From NCBI RefSeq assembly GCF_026339735.1, contig NZ_JAPEQG010000003.1:62001-126000 (forward strand): DNA of 64,000 nt. Reading direction: 5' to 3'. This DNA is from Streptomyces sp. NBC_01669. Its GTDB lineage: Bacteria > Actinomycetota > Actinomycetes > Streptomycetales > Streptomycetaceae. Position numbers and translations under genes: made by a program. Of the stretch, positions 42,544 to 51,330 are shown in pieces; position 1 is the stretch's first letter; every line of letters begins with the position of its first letter. The notes under the pieces were generated by a model. It worked only from the letters and a program-made list of their open reading frames with translations. It made no database searches and had not been told where the DNA came from.

Positions 42544-43445
42544 TTGTAGCCCTTCGCGAGGACGGCCTCGGTGTCGGCGGTGATCCGCGTGACCAGGTCT
42601 GCGGCGAGCGGCAGCCGCGGCGGACGGCACGGTCCGCCCCGGCGGCCCGCGATGTCCATCGACAGCTTGATCGACTGGACAAACTCGATCTGGGAGTCCC
42701 AGCGCAGAAGCGGGTGCAGGTCGCGGTAGACCGGAAGCGCCCTGGCCAGATCGGCGGGATCTCCGGAGGTGGCCAGGCGGTAGAGCTCGACCGTGCTCTC
42801 GGGGATCAGGTTCGGGTACCCGGCGATCCACCCGGTCGCCCCCGCCAGACCCAGTTCGAGCAGTACGTCGTCGGCGCCGACCAGAATGTCCAGGCCCGCC
42901 GCCAACTCGCCGATCTGGTAAGCCCTTCGGACGTCCCCGGTGAACTCCTTGACGCCCACGATCGTGCCCTCGTGGTACAGCTCGGCGAGCAGGTCGGGGG
43001 TCAGGTCGACCTTGGTGTCGATCGGGTTGTTGTACGCGACGACCGGCAGCCCGACCTTGGCGACCTCGCGGTAGTGCCCGAGAACGGCCGCCCGCTCGGC
43101 GCGGAAGGAGTTCGGCGGCAGCAGGAGAAGGGACGTGGCGCCGGCCTCGGCGGCCTGCTCCGCCCAGCGGCAGGCCTCCGGCGCGCCGTACGCGGCGACA
43201 CCCGGCATGACGCCGAACCCGGCCGGCGCTGCCTGCACCGCAGTCTCCACGACGCGGGCCCGCTCCTGTGGGGTCAGCGTCTGGTACTCGCCCAGCGAAC
43301 CATTGGGCGCCACGCCGTCGCAGCCGCCCGCGGCGAGGAACCGTACGTGCTCAGCGAACGTGTCGTAGTCGACCGAGAGGTCGTCGTGGAAGGGAAGAGC
43401 CGTCGCGACATGGACACCGTGCCAGGGCGTAGCGGGGTTGAACAT
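42540..43445 (-). CDS. DapA-family lyase/deaminase, probable pyrroline-4-hydroxy-2-carboxylate deaminase
   Basis: This 301-residue class I aldolase-fold protein has the Schiff-base lysine in IVGVKEFTGD (near residue 170), the catalytic tyrosine in VVAYNNP-preceding strands and GVAPNGSLGEYQTLTPQER for the carboxylate-binding loop. Lysine-biosynthetic DHDPS would have GTTGE in that loop; here it is PNGSLGE. In hydroxyproline catabolism a DapA-family enzyme deaminates pyrroline-4-hydroxy-2-carboxylate to 2-oxoglutarate semialdehyde. Translational coupling to the epimerase gene makes that role likely. Confidence 0.82.
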   Translation of the reverse strand: MFNPATPWHGVHVATALPFHDDLSVDYDTFAEHVRFLAAGGCDGVAPNGSLGEYQTLTPQERARVVETAVQAAPAGFGVMPGVAAYGAPEACRWAEQAAEAGATSLLLLPPNSFRAERAAVLGHYREVAKVGLPVVAYNNPIDTKVDLTPDLLAELYHEGTIVGVKEFTGDVRRAYQIGELAAGLDILVGADDVLLELGLAGATGWIAGYPNLIPESTVELYRLATSGDPADLARALPVYRDLHPLLRWDSQIEFVQSIKLSMDIAGRRGGPCRPPRLPLAADLVTRITADTEAVLAKGYK

Positions 43446-43532
43446 GCTGAAGTCTCCTTGCAGTACGTGAGCGGGTGGTGGGGCGGTTCAGTACAAGGTC
43501 ACAGAGCTCAATTGGTCGTCATCCACGGGGAG

Positions 43533-44858
43533 TCATCCCTGGGGCGCCATCCATTTCTCAAGCCCTGAGGCGTCCAAGGGCAGCGCGTCGGACAGCACCT
43601 CGGAGCCGCCGGGGGTGACCAGGATGTCGTCCTCGATCCGCACGCCGATCCCGCGCAGCTCCGGCGGAACGGTCAGGTCGTGCGCATGGAAGTACAGGCC
43701 GGGCTCGACCGTGAGCACCATCCCCGGGGCCATCGCGGCGCCCTGGTACGCCTCGTCGCCGGCCCGCGCGCAGTCGTGCACATCCAGGCCCAGGTGGTGG
43801 CCGATGCCGCACACCAGGTAGCGGCGGTGGTGCTGGCCGGTGTCGGACAACGCCTCGTCCACGGAGACCGGCAGCAGCCCCCAGTCGGCGAGGCCGTGCG
43901 CGATCACCTCCATACAGGCGTGGTGGAAGTCGGTGAACCGGCGTCCGGGGCCCACCGCGGCGAGTCCGGCCCGATGAGCCTTCTCCACGAGGTCGTGCAC
44001 CTGTCGCTGGGTGGCGGAGAACCGCCCCGAGGCGGGGAACGTACGCGTGATGTCGGCGGTGTAGTGGCTGTCGACCTCAACTCCCATGTCGAGCAGGAGC
44101 AGTTCGTCAGCGAGCACCGGCCCGTCGCAGCGCACCCAGTGCAGCGTCGGGGCATGCTTGCCGCTGCCGACGATCGACGCGTAGCCGGGACCGTTCCCGT
44201 ACGCGCGGGCGTACCGGTCGAAGGTGCCCTGCAGCCAGCGTTCCCCCGGCCCCTCGATCGCGGCCGGGATCTCCCGGACGACCGCGGCGAACCCCTCGAC
44301 GGTGCGGTCCACGGCCCGCCGGAGCTGTCCGATCTCCCATGCGTCCTTGTACATGCGCAGTTCGGCCAGGGTCCGGCTGATCTCCTCGTCGACGGTCACC
44401 TCCTCGCGGAGTTCCGAGAGGGGCCGTACGTCGATGCCGCCCAGCGCCCGCGACCAGTCGTCGAGGCCGGGTGCGGCACCGACCCACAGCTCGCCGTACC
44501 GGGCGTCCCGCCAGAAGCCCTGCTCGCCGGGGTGGGCGGGCGGCGGCATGTACAGCGTGGCGTCGCCGGAGCGCAGCACCACGACCGCGTTCTCGATCGC
44601 GCACCCCGTCACCCAGTAGAAGTCGCTGTCGGGGCGGAAGTCGTACGCCGTGTCGTTGCTGCGGACGGGCGCCTCCCCGGCGGCCAGTACGACGGTGGTG
44701 CCGGGGAGGGCTTCGGCGAGCCGAACCCGGTGGTCGGCGGCTGCCTCGGCCGCGCCGGGGACGACGGTCGGCGTGCGGTCGGGGGTGCCCCAGCCTGTGC
44801 CCATGTACGTGTTGAATGCGGGGATCTCGGTCAGCTTCGGGGGCTTGCCGTCACGCAT
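43533..44858 (-). CDS. Aminopeptidase P / prolidase-like M24 peptidase
   Basis: This 441-residue peptidase has an N-terminal aminopeptidase-P domain (VVLAAGEAPVRSNDTAYDFR, then PDSDFYWVTGC) and a pita-bread M24 catalytic domain. All five dimetal ligands are visible: LLLDMGVEVDSHYTADITR (two Asp), GHHLGLDVHD (His), TVEPGLYFH (Glu) and GVRIEDDILV (Glu). It would remove residues preceding (hydroxy)proline in peptides. Its start overlaps the iminopeptidase end by 8 bp and it precedes the deaminase by 87 bp, which places it in the hydroxyproline operon. Confidence 0.9.
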   Translation of the reverse strand: MRDGKPPKLTEIPAFNTYMGTGWGTPDRTPTVVPGAAEAAADHRVRLAEALPGTTVVLAAGEAPVRSNDTAYDFRPDSDFYWVTGCAIENAVVVLRSGDATLYMPPPAHPGEQGFWRDARYGELWVGAAPGLDDWSRALGGIDVRPLSELREEVTVDEEISRTLAELRMYKDAWEIGQLRRAVDRTVEGFAAVVREIPAAIEGPGERWLQGTFDRYARAYGNGPGYASIVGSGKHAPTLHWVRCDGPVLADELLLLDMGVEVDSHYTADITRTFPASGRFSATQRQVHDLVEKAHRAGLAAVGPGRRFTDFHHACMEVIAHGLADWGLLPVSVDEALSDTGQHHRRYLVCGIGHHLGLDVHDCARAGDEAYQGAAMAPGMVLTVEPGLYFHAHDLTVPPELRGIGVRIEDDILVTPGGSEVLSDALPLDASGLEKWMAPQG

Positions 44859-45876
44859 CGGTGATTCCTCCTCCTGTGTCGCGCACCAGCTCGGTGAGGC
44901 GGGTGAATACCCGTTCGTCGCGGATGCCGTCGTGTTCGTACTCGTTGGTGACCCAGGTCTGGACGGCCCCGACCCGGGAGGCCGTGTCCAGTTGCAGTCC
45001 CGCGTCCACGTACATGTCGTCGTGGTAGACGGCGGCGGCGACCGGAACGTCGTTGGCGGCCAGCCGGTCCGGGTCGTAGAGCGGCGGCCATTGTTCGCGG
45101 GCGGCCAGGAGCTCGACGGCCCCGCGGAACGGACGGAGTTCCGCGATCTCCTCGAACATCCAGGGGTAGATCATCTCCCCGGTGAACAGCAAGGGCCTGG
45201 CGTCCTCGGCGAACTGCGGATGCCCGGCCCGCTCGCCCTGCGCCGCCCAGGCGGTGGGGCCGGCGCCGTACCCGTAGATGCTCTCCTGGAGCGCCGCGAA
45301 GAGTGGGTTGTCGCTGTAGGACGTTCGGGCGAGGACCTGGTGCAGGAACGTCGCCGACAGTTCGTGCCTGTCGGACGCCTGGCCGGAAGTCCCGTCGGAA
45401 GCCTCGGTGAACGCTTCGTCGAGCAGCCAGTGCAGGCGCTCATGGCCCGGCTTCATGCCGAGGTCGATACCGAGCGACTGGAGCCGACGGACCGTCAGCA
45501 CATCGCCGTCGGGCAGCCGCACGTCACCTTCGGACAGTCGGTCCGCGATCCGGGCGACGTGCGCGACGTGCTGCGGATAGCGCCGGTAGAACGTCTTGTT
45601 CTTCGCCTGCACCCGTGGGTACGTACGCCGGTACACCTCGGCGGCCGACGGTTCGAGAGCGGGCAGGCCGCCCGTGACGTAGCAGGCGCTGAGCCCCTCG
45701 GGCGCCTGCGACAGATACGTTATGGTCAGGAACCCGCCGTACGACTGCCCGAGCGTGGACCAGCGCCGCCCGCCGAAGACGGTCCGCCGCAGGTGCTCGT
45801 GGTTCGCTACGATCGAGTCGGCGCGGAAGCAGGTCAGGAAGTCCGCGCCCTCCTGCGCGGTCGCGAAAGCGCTCAT
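44851..45876 (-). CDS. Proline iminopeptidase-like alpha/beta hydrolase, N-terminally truncated
   Basis: The 341-residue frame covers the second part of an S33 proline iminopeptidase: FRADSIVANHEHLRRTVFGG, the nucleophile elbow STLGQSYGGFLTITYLSQAP, LLFTGEMIYPWMFEE and the late VYHDDMYVDAGLQLD. Members are about 430 residues; the missing ~90-100 include the oxyanion HGGPG loop, so activity is doubtful. It begins immediately after the truncated binding-protein gene, its ATG at 45876 overlapping that gene's stop (ATGA). A deletion joined the two. Confidence 0.75.
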   Translation of the reverse strand: MSAFATAQEGADFLTCFRADSIVANHEHLRRTVFGGRRWSTLGQSYGGFLTITYLSQAPEGLSACYVTGGLPALEPSAAEVYRRTYPRVQAKNKTFYRRYPQHVAHVARIADRLSEGDVRLPDGDVLTVRRLQSLGIDLGMKPGHERLHWLLDEAFTEASDGTSGQASDRHELSATFLHQVLARTSYSDNPLFAALQESIYGYGAGPTAWAAQGERAGHPQFAEDARPLLFTGEMIYPWMFEEIAELRPFRGAVELLAAREQWPPLYDPDRLAANDVPVAAAVYHDDMYVDAGLQLDTASRVGAVQTWVTNEYEHDGIRDERVFTRLTELVRDTGGGITDA

Positions 45877-46127
45877 CCACCGAAGGTGGTCAGGCCGCGG
45901 TAGATGAGCCGGTAGAAGTTGTTGACCCCGCCGTCCCAGCCGAGCCCGGGGTCCAGGTGGGAGAAGTCCGCGGTGGCCAGGAAGCGGACGGTACCGCCGG
46001 TGGCCGGTGTCGCGGATCCGGCTCCGGCTCCGGCGCCGTCGGACGAGGCGTTCGGCCCGCCGCTGCAGGCAGTGAGCATCAGCGTGCTGAGTACGGTCAC
46101 GCCGGTGAGGGCGGTGGATCTCCTCAT
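45873..46127 (-). pseudogene. Peptide-binding lipoprotein (SBP family 5), N-terminal remnant
   Basis: The frame starts MRRSTALTGVTVLSTLMLTA with a lipobox LTAC, a Gly/Ala/Ser linker, then GGTVRFLATADFSHLDPGLG and NNFYRLIYRGLTTFGG, the first strands of oligopeptide/dipeptide-binding proteins. It stops at residue 84 where about 500 are expected. It lies 55 bp after the GH127 gene on the same strand. The rest of the binding protein, and probably permease and ATPase genes, were deleted. Confidence 0.8.
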
Positions 46128-46182
46128 GGGGCATTCCTTCGGTCGACGAGCTCGATGGATGCGGTCATCTCGGCGGATGCCG

Positions 46183-48117
46183 TCAACGGGTCCTGAGCCA
46201 TACGCGCATGGCCTCGGGCCTGCGGTTGCCCCACAGGAAGTAGGGGACGAGGGTCACGGGAACCGTCACGGCCGGTTCGGTGACAGGGGATTCGGGGTTG
46301 GAGTGTTCGGCGGTGATCTCCGGGTAGAGCTCCGGCGGCGGGGCGGGCGCGACATCCGCCGTCACCCGGATGACGACCTGCCCGGGCAGTCCGTCCGGCG
46401 GGGTGGAGAGATCGGCGGTGGCCAGACGCTCGGCCGGGAGGACGAGATCGTCCACCGGGGCGGGGGAGTCCTGCTGCTCGACGCAGTGGACGAGCGGGCC
46501 GCGGGCGACGGCGACCGCGCCACGGGTCGCGTCCAGGTAGGGGTGCGAGGCGTGACCGCGTACCGGCATTGGCAGGTGCAGACGCAGCGTGTCGCCCTCG
46601 GCCCACTCCCGTTCGACGGTCAGCCAGCCGTCCTCGGCCGTGGCGGGCTCGCCGTCGAGCGTGACGCCGCGGGCCCAGGCGGGGATCCGCATGCTGATCG
46701 CGTACGGCCGGCCGGGGGCGCGCTCGACCGTGAGACGCACATCCCCGTCCCACGGATAGTCCGTCCCGACGCTCACTGTGAGGGCGTCCGTCGCGATCCG
46801 CCCCTCGGCGTACAGAGTGATGATCAGAGTGTTCGGGCGCTCGGCGGCCACATAGTCACCGAGCTGGGCCATCCATCGGACGATGTTGGGCGGGCAGCAG
46901 GGACAGCCGAACCATGACCGGCGCAGCGCCTCGCCACCGGTCTCGGCCCCGCTGCGCTGGTCGTGGTCAGGGCGACGCTGGAGCGGGTTGTCGTAGAAGA
47001 AGGCCTTCCCGTCGGCGGACAGGCCCACGGCGTAGGCGTTGAAGAGCACGCGCTCGAAGACATCGAGGTACTTGGCGCCACCGGTGGCGAGGAACATGCG
47101 CCAGGCCCACTGCATGAGGGCGATGGCCGCGCAGGTTTCGCTGTAGGAGCGCTCGGACGGCAGCTCGTACCGGTCGCCGATGGCCTCGTCGGAGTGCCGG
47201 CTGCCGAGCCCGCCCGTGAAGTAGAGCTTGGTGGTGGCCATGTCGTCCCAGAGCCTGTCCAGAGTTTCGAACAAGGTTCGGTCACCTGTCTCCAAATAAA
47301 GATCGGTCGCGCCGGCGGCCAGGTACGCCATGCGGACCGCGTGCCCGGTGACGGTGGGGAGGTCGCGGAAGGGCAGGTGGTCCTGGAAGTACTGGGGAGG
47401 GAAGATGCTGTGCCGCAGGTTCCCGCACCCTCGGCGGTCCACGAACAGGCGTGCCTGGGTCAGGTAGTTGCGGTTGCCCGTCTCCCGGTACAGCTCGACC
47501 AGAGCCATCTCCACCTCGGGGTGCCCACAGGTGGCCTCTTCGCGGCCCTCGCCGAAGCGGCGCACGGCCAGGTCGGCGAAGTTCACGGCCACGGCGAGGA
47601 GCCGGTTGTCACCCATCCTGCGGTGGGCTGCGACGGCGGCCTGGATCAGATGGCCGAGGTTGTAGAGCTCATGCCCCCAGGCCAGGTCCTCCCACGGCTT
47701 CTTGGCCGCCGCCGGGTCCTGGAAGAAGGAGTTCAGATAGCCGTCCTCGGCCTGCACGCGTTCGAGGAGGTCGACCACCTCGTCGAAGAACTCCCGCACG
47801 CCCTCGTCCGCGCCGCCCGCGCCGATCTCGTACGCCAGACCCTCGAGCGTCTTGTACAGGTCGGTGTCGAGGAACGGGTAGCGCCCGCGATAGGCCGGGG
47901 GCTCCTCGGCCAGGAGACGGCTCAGGTTGTCGAGATTTCCGGCGGCGCGCAGCTGCTCGATGGTGTGCGGAATCGTCGACCGCCGGTTCCGGTCCTGCCA
48001 CTGCCGGAGCAGACCGCCCGTAAGGCGCGCGGAAGTGACCGGGACAACGGCGCCCGATTCGGTCCGCACAGCTCCTGCCATATCGCCTGAGTGTGCTCTG
48101 ACCTGGTCCGATATCAT
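46183..48117 (-). CDS. GH127 beta-L-arabinofuranosidase
   Basis: This 644-residue enzyme has the (alpha/alpha)6 catalytic fold of GH127 (DUF1680). The zinc-cysteine active site described for HypBA1 is complete: ERSYSETCAAIALMQWAW supplies the Glu and first Cys, and WFGCPCCPPNIVRWMAQLG supplies the catalytic Cys with two further Cys ligands. YFTGGLGSRHSDEAIGDRYE and FSDLAVRR-like segments agree. HypBA1 releases arabinose from beta-L-arabinofuranosides attached to hydroxyproline. No signal peptide is seen, so it probably acts on imported glycopeptides. ATG 48117 follows GGAG; the longer frame to 48159 crosses a palindromic operator. It leads the minus-strand operon. Confidence 0.9.
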   Translation of the reverse strand: MISDQVRAHSGDMAGAVRTESGAVVPVTSARLTGGLLRQWQDRNRRSTIPHTIEQLRAAGNLDNLSRLLAEEPPAYRGRYPFLDTDLYKTLEGLAYEIGAGGADEGVREFFDEVVDLLERVQAEDGYLNSFFQDPAAAKKPWEDLAWGHELYNLGHLIQAAVAAHRRMGDNRLLAVAVNFADLAVRRFGEGREEATCGHPEVEMALVELYRETGNRNYLTQARLFVDRRGCGNLRHSIFPPQYFQDHLPFRDLPTVTGHAVRMAYLAAGATDLYLETGDRTLFETLDRLWDDMATTKLYFTGGLGSRHSDEAIGDRYELPSERSYSETCAAIALMQWAWRMFLATGGAKYLDVFERVLFNAYAVGLSADGKAFFYDNPLQRRPDHDQRSGAETGGEALRRSWFGCPCCPPNIVRWMAQLGDYVAAERPNTLIITLYAEGRIATDALTVSVGTDYPWDGDVRLTVERAPGRPYAISMRIPAWARGVTLDGEPATAEDGWLTVEREWAEGDTLRLHLPMPVRGHASHPYLDATRGAVAVARGPLVHCVEQQDSPAPVDDLVLPAERLATADLSTPPDGLPGQVVIRVTADVAPAPPPELYPEITAEHSNPESPVTEPAVTVPVTLVPYFLWGNRRPEAMRVWLRTR

Positions 48118-48139
48118 GGGATCTCCAGTGATATGTGGT

Positions 48140-48154
48140 ATTGCACTGTGCAAT
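48140..48154. promoter_or_regulatory. Palindromic operator between GH127 and dehydrogenase operons
   Basis: ATTGCAC-T-GTGCAAT is a perfect 15-bp palindrome in the divergent region, 23 bp before the GH127 start. Nearby ATATCA (48111-48116) and TGATAT (48129-48134) form a second, outer dyad. The GntR/FCD protein at 51331 is the natural candidate to bind here. Confidence 0.65.
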
Positions 48155-48343
48155 GGCACTGCGATGTTGCGCCGACCTTAGGCTCATGGCCAGGCGAACG
48201 GCAATGGATGGTCCGTGGAATTTACGTGGACTCCGAAGTCGGCCCCAGAAGCGGGGGAAGGGTCGCGGGCGTTGCCGGGAGCGGATCACGCGCAGGGCCT
48301 CGAGCCCCTTGGCCGCCAGAGAGGAATGTGACATAGTACTGCG

Positions 48344-49513
48344 GTGACTAAGCGACTGACCTGCGATGTTGTGGTCATCGGGGCTGGGATGACGGGCGCT
48401 GCGTGTGCCCTGTACGCGGCCCGGGCCGGCCTGCGTGTCACTCTGGTGGACCGCGGCCCGGTGGCCGGGGGCACGACCGGCGCGGGCGAGGGGAATCTGC
48501 TGGTCTCCGACAAGGAGCCGGGGCCCGAGCTCGAACTGGCGCTGCACTCCGTCCGGTTGTGGGCTGAGCTGGCCGCCGAGCCGGGGATGGGTGCCGCTGT
48601 CGAGTACGAGCGCAAGGGCGGGGTCGTCGTGGCCGCAGCGCCACAAGGGCTCGCCGCCCTCGCGGGACTTGCGGTCGAGCAGTGCGCCGCCGGGGTCGAG
48701 GCGGTCCCCGTCGCGGCCGACGAACTCCACGACCTCGAACCGCACATCGCGCCGGGTCTCGCCGGCGCCGTCCACTACCCGCAGGACGCGCAGGTGATGC
48801 CGTCCCTGGCCGCCGCCCATCTGGTGCGCGCGGCACGGGCGGCCGGTGCCGGACTGCACACCGGGTGGACCGTCACCGACGTGCTGCGGACCGCAGGCGG
48901 GGCTGTGCGCGGAGTCCGCACCGACCACGGGGACATCCACGCCCCGGCGGTCGTCAACGCCGCCGGGACCTGGGGTGGCGAAGTGGCCGCGCTCGCGGGG
49001 GTCCGTCTCCCCGTACTGCCCCGGCGCGGCTTCGTCCTGGTCACCGAGCCGCTGCCGCGCATGATCCACCACAAGGTATACGCAGCCGACTATGTGGCCG
49101 ACGTGGCCAGCGACTCCGCCGCTCTGCAGACCTCGCCGGTGGTCGAGGGCACAGCCGCGGGACCGATCCTGATCGGCGCGAGCCGCGAGCGGGTCGGCTT
49201 CGACCGTTCCTTCTCCCTCCCCGTCGTGCGGTCCCTCGCGGCCGGCGCGACCCGGCTCTTCCCCTTCCTGGAGCGTGTCCGCGCGATGCGCTCCTACCTG
49301 GGTTTCCGCCCGTACATGCCGGACCATCTGCCCGCCGTCGGCCCCGATCCGCGCGTGCCGGGGCTGTTCCATGCCTGTGGTCACGAGGGCGCGGGCATCG
49401 GCCTCGCCCCCGGCACCGGTCAGCTGATCGCCCAGGTACTGAGCGACAAGACTCCCGATCTGGACCTTGCGCCGTTCCGTCCCGACCGCTTTCCCGAGAA
49501 GGAGGCAGAGTGA
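48344..49513 (+). CDS. D-hydroxyproline dehydrogenase, FAD-dependent DAO-type subunit
   Basis: This 389-residue flavoprotein of the D-amino-acid oxidase superfamily has an N-terminal VVVIGAGMTGAACALYAARA motif, GGTTGAGEGNLLVSDKEPG, and the C-terminal FAD-binding HACGHEGAGIGLAPGTGQL. It is the catalytic subunit that oxidises the D-imino acid. The next two genes encode a small [2Fe-2S] subunit and a NAD/FAD subunit, the composition known for heteromeric D-hydroxyproline dehydrogenases (LhpBEF type). GTG 48344 is the start and the stop overlaps the next GTG (GTGA). Confidence 0.88.
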   Translation: MTKRLTCDVVVIGAGMTGAACALYAARAGLRVTLVDRGPVAGGTTGAGEGNLLVSDKEPGPELELALHSVRLWAELAAEPGMGAAVEYERKGGVVVAAAPQGLAALAGLAVEQCAAGVEAVPVAADELHDLEPHIAPGLAGAVHYPQDAQVMPSLAAAHLVRAARAAGAGLHTGWTVTDVLRTAGGAVRGVRTDHGDIHAPAVVNAAGTWGGEVAALAGVRLPVLPRRGFVLVTEPLPRMIHHKVYAADYVADVASDSAALQTSPVVEGTAAGPILIGASRERVGFDRSFSLPVVRSLAAGATRLFPFLERVRAMRSYLGFRPYMPDHLPAVGPDPRVPGLFHACGHEGAGIGLAPGTGQLIAQVLSDKTPDLDLAPFRPDRFPEKEAE

Positions 49514-49821
49514 GATCCCGTACCCCGCTGGACCTGGTCGAGGCCCGGCCGGGCCCGTCCTTCACCGTGACTTTCGACGGCCGGGAGATCGATGCCATGC
49601 CCGGCCAGAGCATCGCCGCCGTGCTCTGGTCGGCGGGTGTCACCTCCTGGCGTTCGACCCGGGGCGAGGGCGGACCGCGCGGGGTCTTCTGTGGCATCGG
49701 TGTCTGTTTCGACTGTCTGGTCACCGTCGACGGGCGCCCCAACCAGCGGGCCTGTCTGCTGCCGGCCGAGCCGGGCCAGGTGATCCGTACGCAGGAAGGG
49801 ACCGGACACGATGAGCGCTGA
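49510..49821 (+). CDS. D-hydroxyproline dehydrogenase, [2Fe-2S] small subunit
   Basis: This 103-residue protein has a ferredoxin-like fold (FTVTFDGREIDAMPGQSIAA) with ligands in FCGIGVCFDCLVTVDG and RACLLPAE, i.e. C-x4-C-x2-C...C. It relays electrons between the two flavin subunits. GTG 49510 overlaps the upstream stop, and the downstream ATG at 49811 lies inside its end, so all three subunits are translationally coupled. Confidence 0.9.
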   Translation: MRSRTPLDLVEARPGPSFTVTFDGREIDAMPGQSIAAVLWSAGVTSWRSTRGEGGPRGVFCGIGVCFDCLVTVDGRPNQRACLLPAEPGQVIRTQEGTGHDER

Positions 49822-51217
49822 CCCGCATCTCGCCGTGGTCGGAGCGGGCCCCGCGGGCCTCGCCGCCGCGTTGGCCGCTGCCGCCCGGGGACTCCGCGTC
49901 ACCGTGATCGACTCCGCGGCCGAGGCGGGCGGGCAGTTCTACCGGCAGCCCGCACAGGGGCTCGGCGCGCGCCGCCCGCAGGCGCTGCACCATCAGTGGC
50001 GTACCTGGGAGAAACTGCGCGACGGGCTCGCCGCACACATCGAAGCCGGACGCATTACGCATCTGAAGGGCCATCACGTGTGGTGCGTGGAGCGGAAGCC
50101 GCACGCATTCATCATGCATGCGCTTCTCGGTCCCGAGCAGCAGGAGCCGGCCGCGGTGCGGGCCGACGCCGTGCTCCTCGCGACCGGCGGCTACGAGAAG
50201 GTGCTGCCGTTTCCCGGCTGGACCCTGCCCGGCGTGATCACCGCAGGTGGCGCCCAGGCCATGCTCAAGGGCGGCCTGGTGCTGCCCGGACGTACGGCTG
50301 TGGTGGCCGGAACCGGACCTCTGCTGCTGCCCGTCGCCGTCGGACTCGCCGCGGCGGGTGCGAAGGTCGCCGCGCTCGTGGAGTCCGCCGACCCGAAGGC
50401 GTTCGTCGCGCACACAACGACGCTGACCGCTCACCCGGGCAAACTGGCCGAGGCGGCCCAGTACGCGACGGCACTGCTGGCCCACCGGATTCCCATCCGG
50501 GCGCACCACACCGTTGTCGCGGCACATGGCACGGAAAGACTGGAAGCCGTCACCGTCGCCGCGCTCGACGCCGACGGCCGGGTCCGACGGGACTCCGAGC
50601 GGCGCATATCCTGCGACACCCTCGCCGTCGGCAATGGCCTGCTACCGCACACGGATCTCGCCGAGGCGCTCGGCTGCCGAATCGACAGGGGAGGAGTCGC
50701 CGTCGACGAGGAACAGCGCACCGACGTGCCCGGCGTCTGGGCCGCCGGTGAGACCACCGGCATCGGAGGCTCGGCGCTCTCTCTCGCCGAGGGGCACATC
50801 GCCGGACGCTCCGCGGCCGCCCGGCTGCGGAACACACAACCCGACCCGGGCGCCTGGACGGCGGCCGCTCGGGCACGTTCCCGACTGCGGCGGTTCTTCT
50901 CCGCGCTCGACACCGGCTACGCCCTGCCCGCGCATTGGACCGAACAGATCACCGACGACACGGTCGTCTGCCGCTGCGAGGAAGTCCCGGCCGCGGCGAT
51001 CCGCGAGGCGGTGGACGAGCTCGGCGCCGGCGACGTACGCACCGTGAAGCTGCTGACCCGGGCCGGAATGGGCTGGTGCCAGGGCCGGATGTGCGGCCCC
51101 GCCGTGGCCGGTCTCACTGGAGGCGAACAGCCGCCTGCGAAGCGGCCGTTCGCCTGTCCGGTCCCGCTGGGCGTGCTTGCGCGGGCAGGGGCACCGGGGG
51201 AGACCACGCAAGGCTGA
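49811..51217 (+). CDS. D-hydroxyproline dehydrogenase, FAD/NAD large subunit with BFD-like cluster
   Basis: This 468-residue pyridine-nucleotide-disulfide-type oxidoreductase has an FAD motif LAVVGAGPAGLAAALAAAAR, a central second Rossmann (GRTAVVAGTGPLLLPVAVGL), VWAAGETTGIGG, and a C-terminal BFD-like [2Fe-2S] domain (VVCRCEEVPAAAIREAV ... GMGWCQGRMCGP) with four cysteines. It is the electron-accepting subunit of the heterotrimer. Its overlap of 11 bp with the small subunit supports one complex. Confidence 0.9.
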   Translation: MSADPHLAVVGAGPAGLAAALAAAARGLRVTVIDSAAEAGGQFYRQPAQGLGARRPQALHHQWRTWEKLRDGLAAHIEAGRITHLKGHHVWCVERKPHAFIMHALLGPEQQEPAAVRADAVLLATGGYEKVLPFPGWTLPGVITAGGAQAMLKGGLVLPGRTAVVAGTGPLLLPVAVGLAAAGAKVAALVESADPKAFVAHTTTLTAHPGKLAEAAQYATALLAHRIPIRAHHTVVAAHGTERLEAVTVAALDADGRVRRDSERRISCDTLAVGNGLLPHTDLAEALGCRIDRGGVAVDEEQRTDVPGVWAAGETTGIGGSALSLAEGHIAGRSAAARLRNTQPDPGAWTAAARARSRLRRFFSALDTGYALPAHWTEQITDDTVVCRCEEVPAAAIREAVDELGAGDVRTVKLLTRAGMGWCQGRMCGPAVAGLTGGEQPPAKRPFACPVPLGVLARAGAPGETTQG

Positions 51218-51330
51218 GCACGCGGGGCCGACCCCGCCCCTCCCCACTCCCGGACACCTACCGCACAAAGCTTCCCCCGCTGCCTGGATACTGGTGGCAC
51301 ATGACATGGCATAGCACGGAAGGACACCCG

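Noticed and set aside
42540..43445. Lysine-biosynthetic dihydrodipicolinate synthase (dapA)
   Set aside because: The GTTGE-type loop is replaced and the gene is fused translationally to a hydroxyproline epimerase gene, so a catabolic deaminase fits better.
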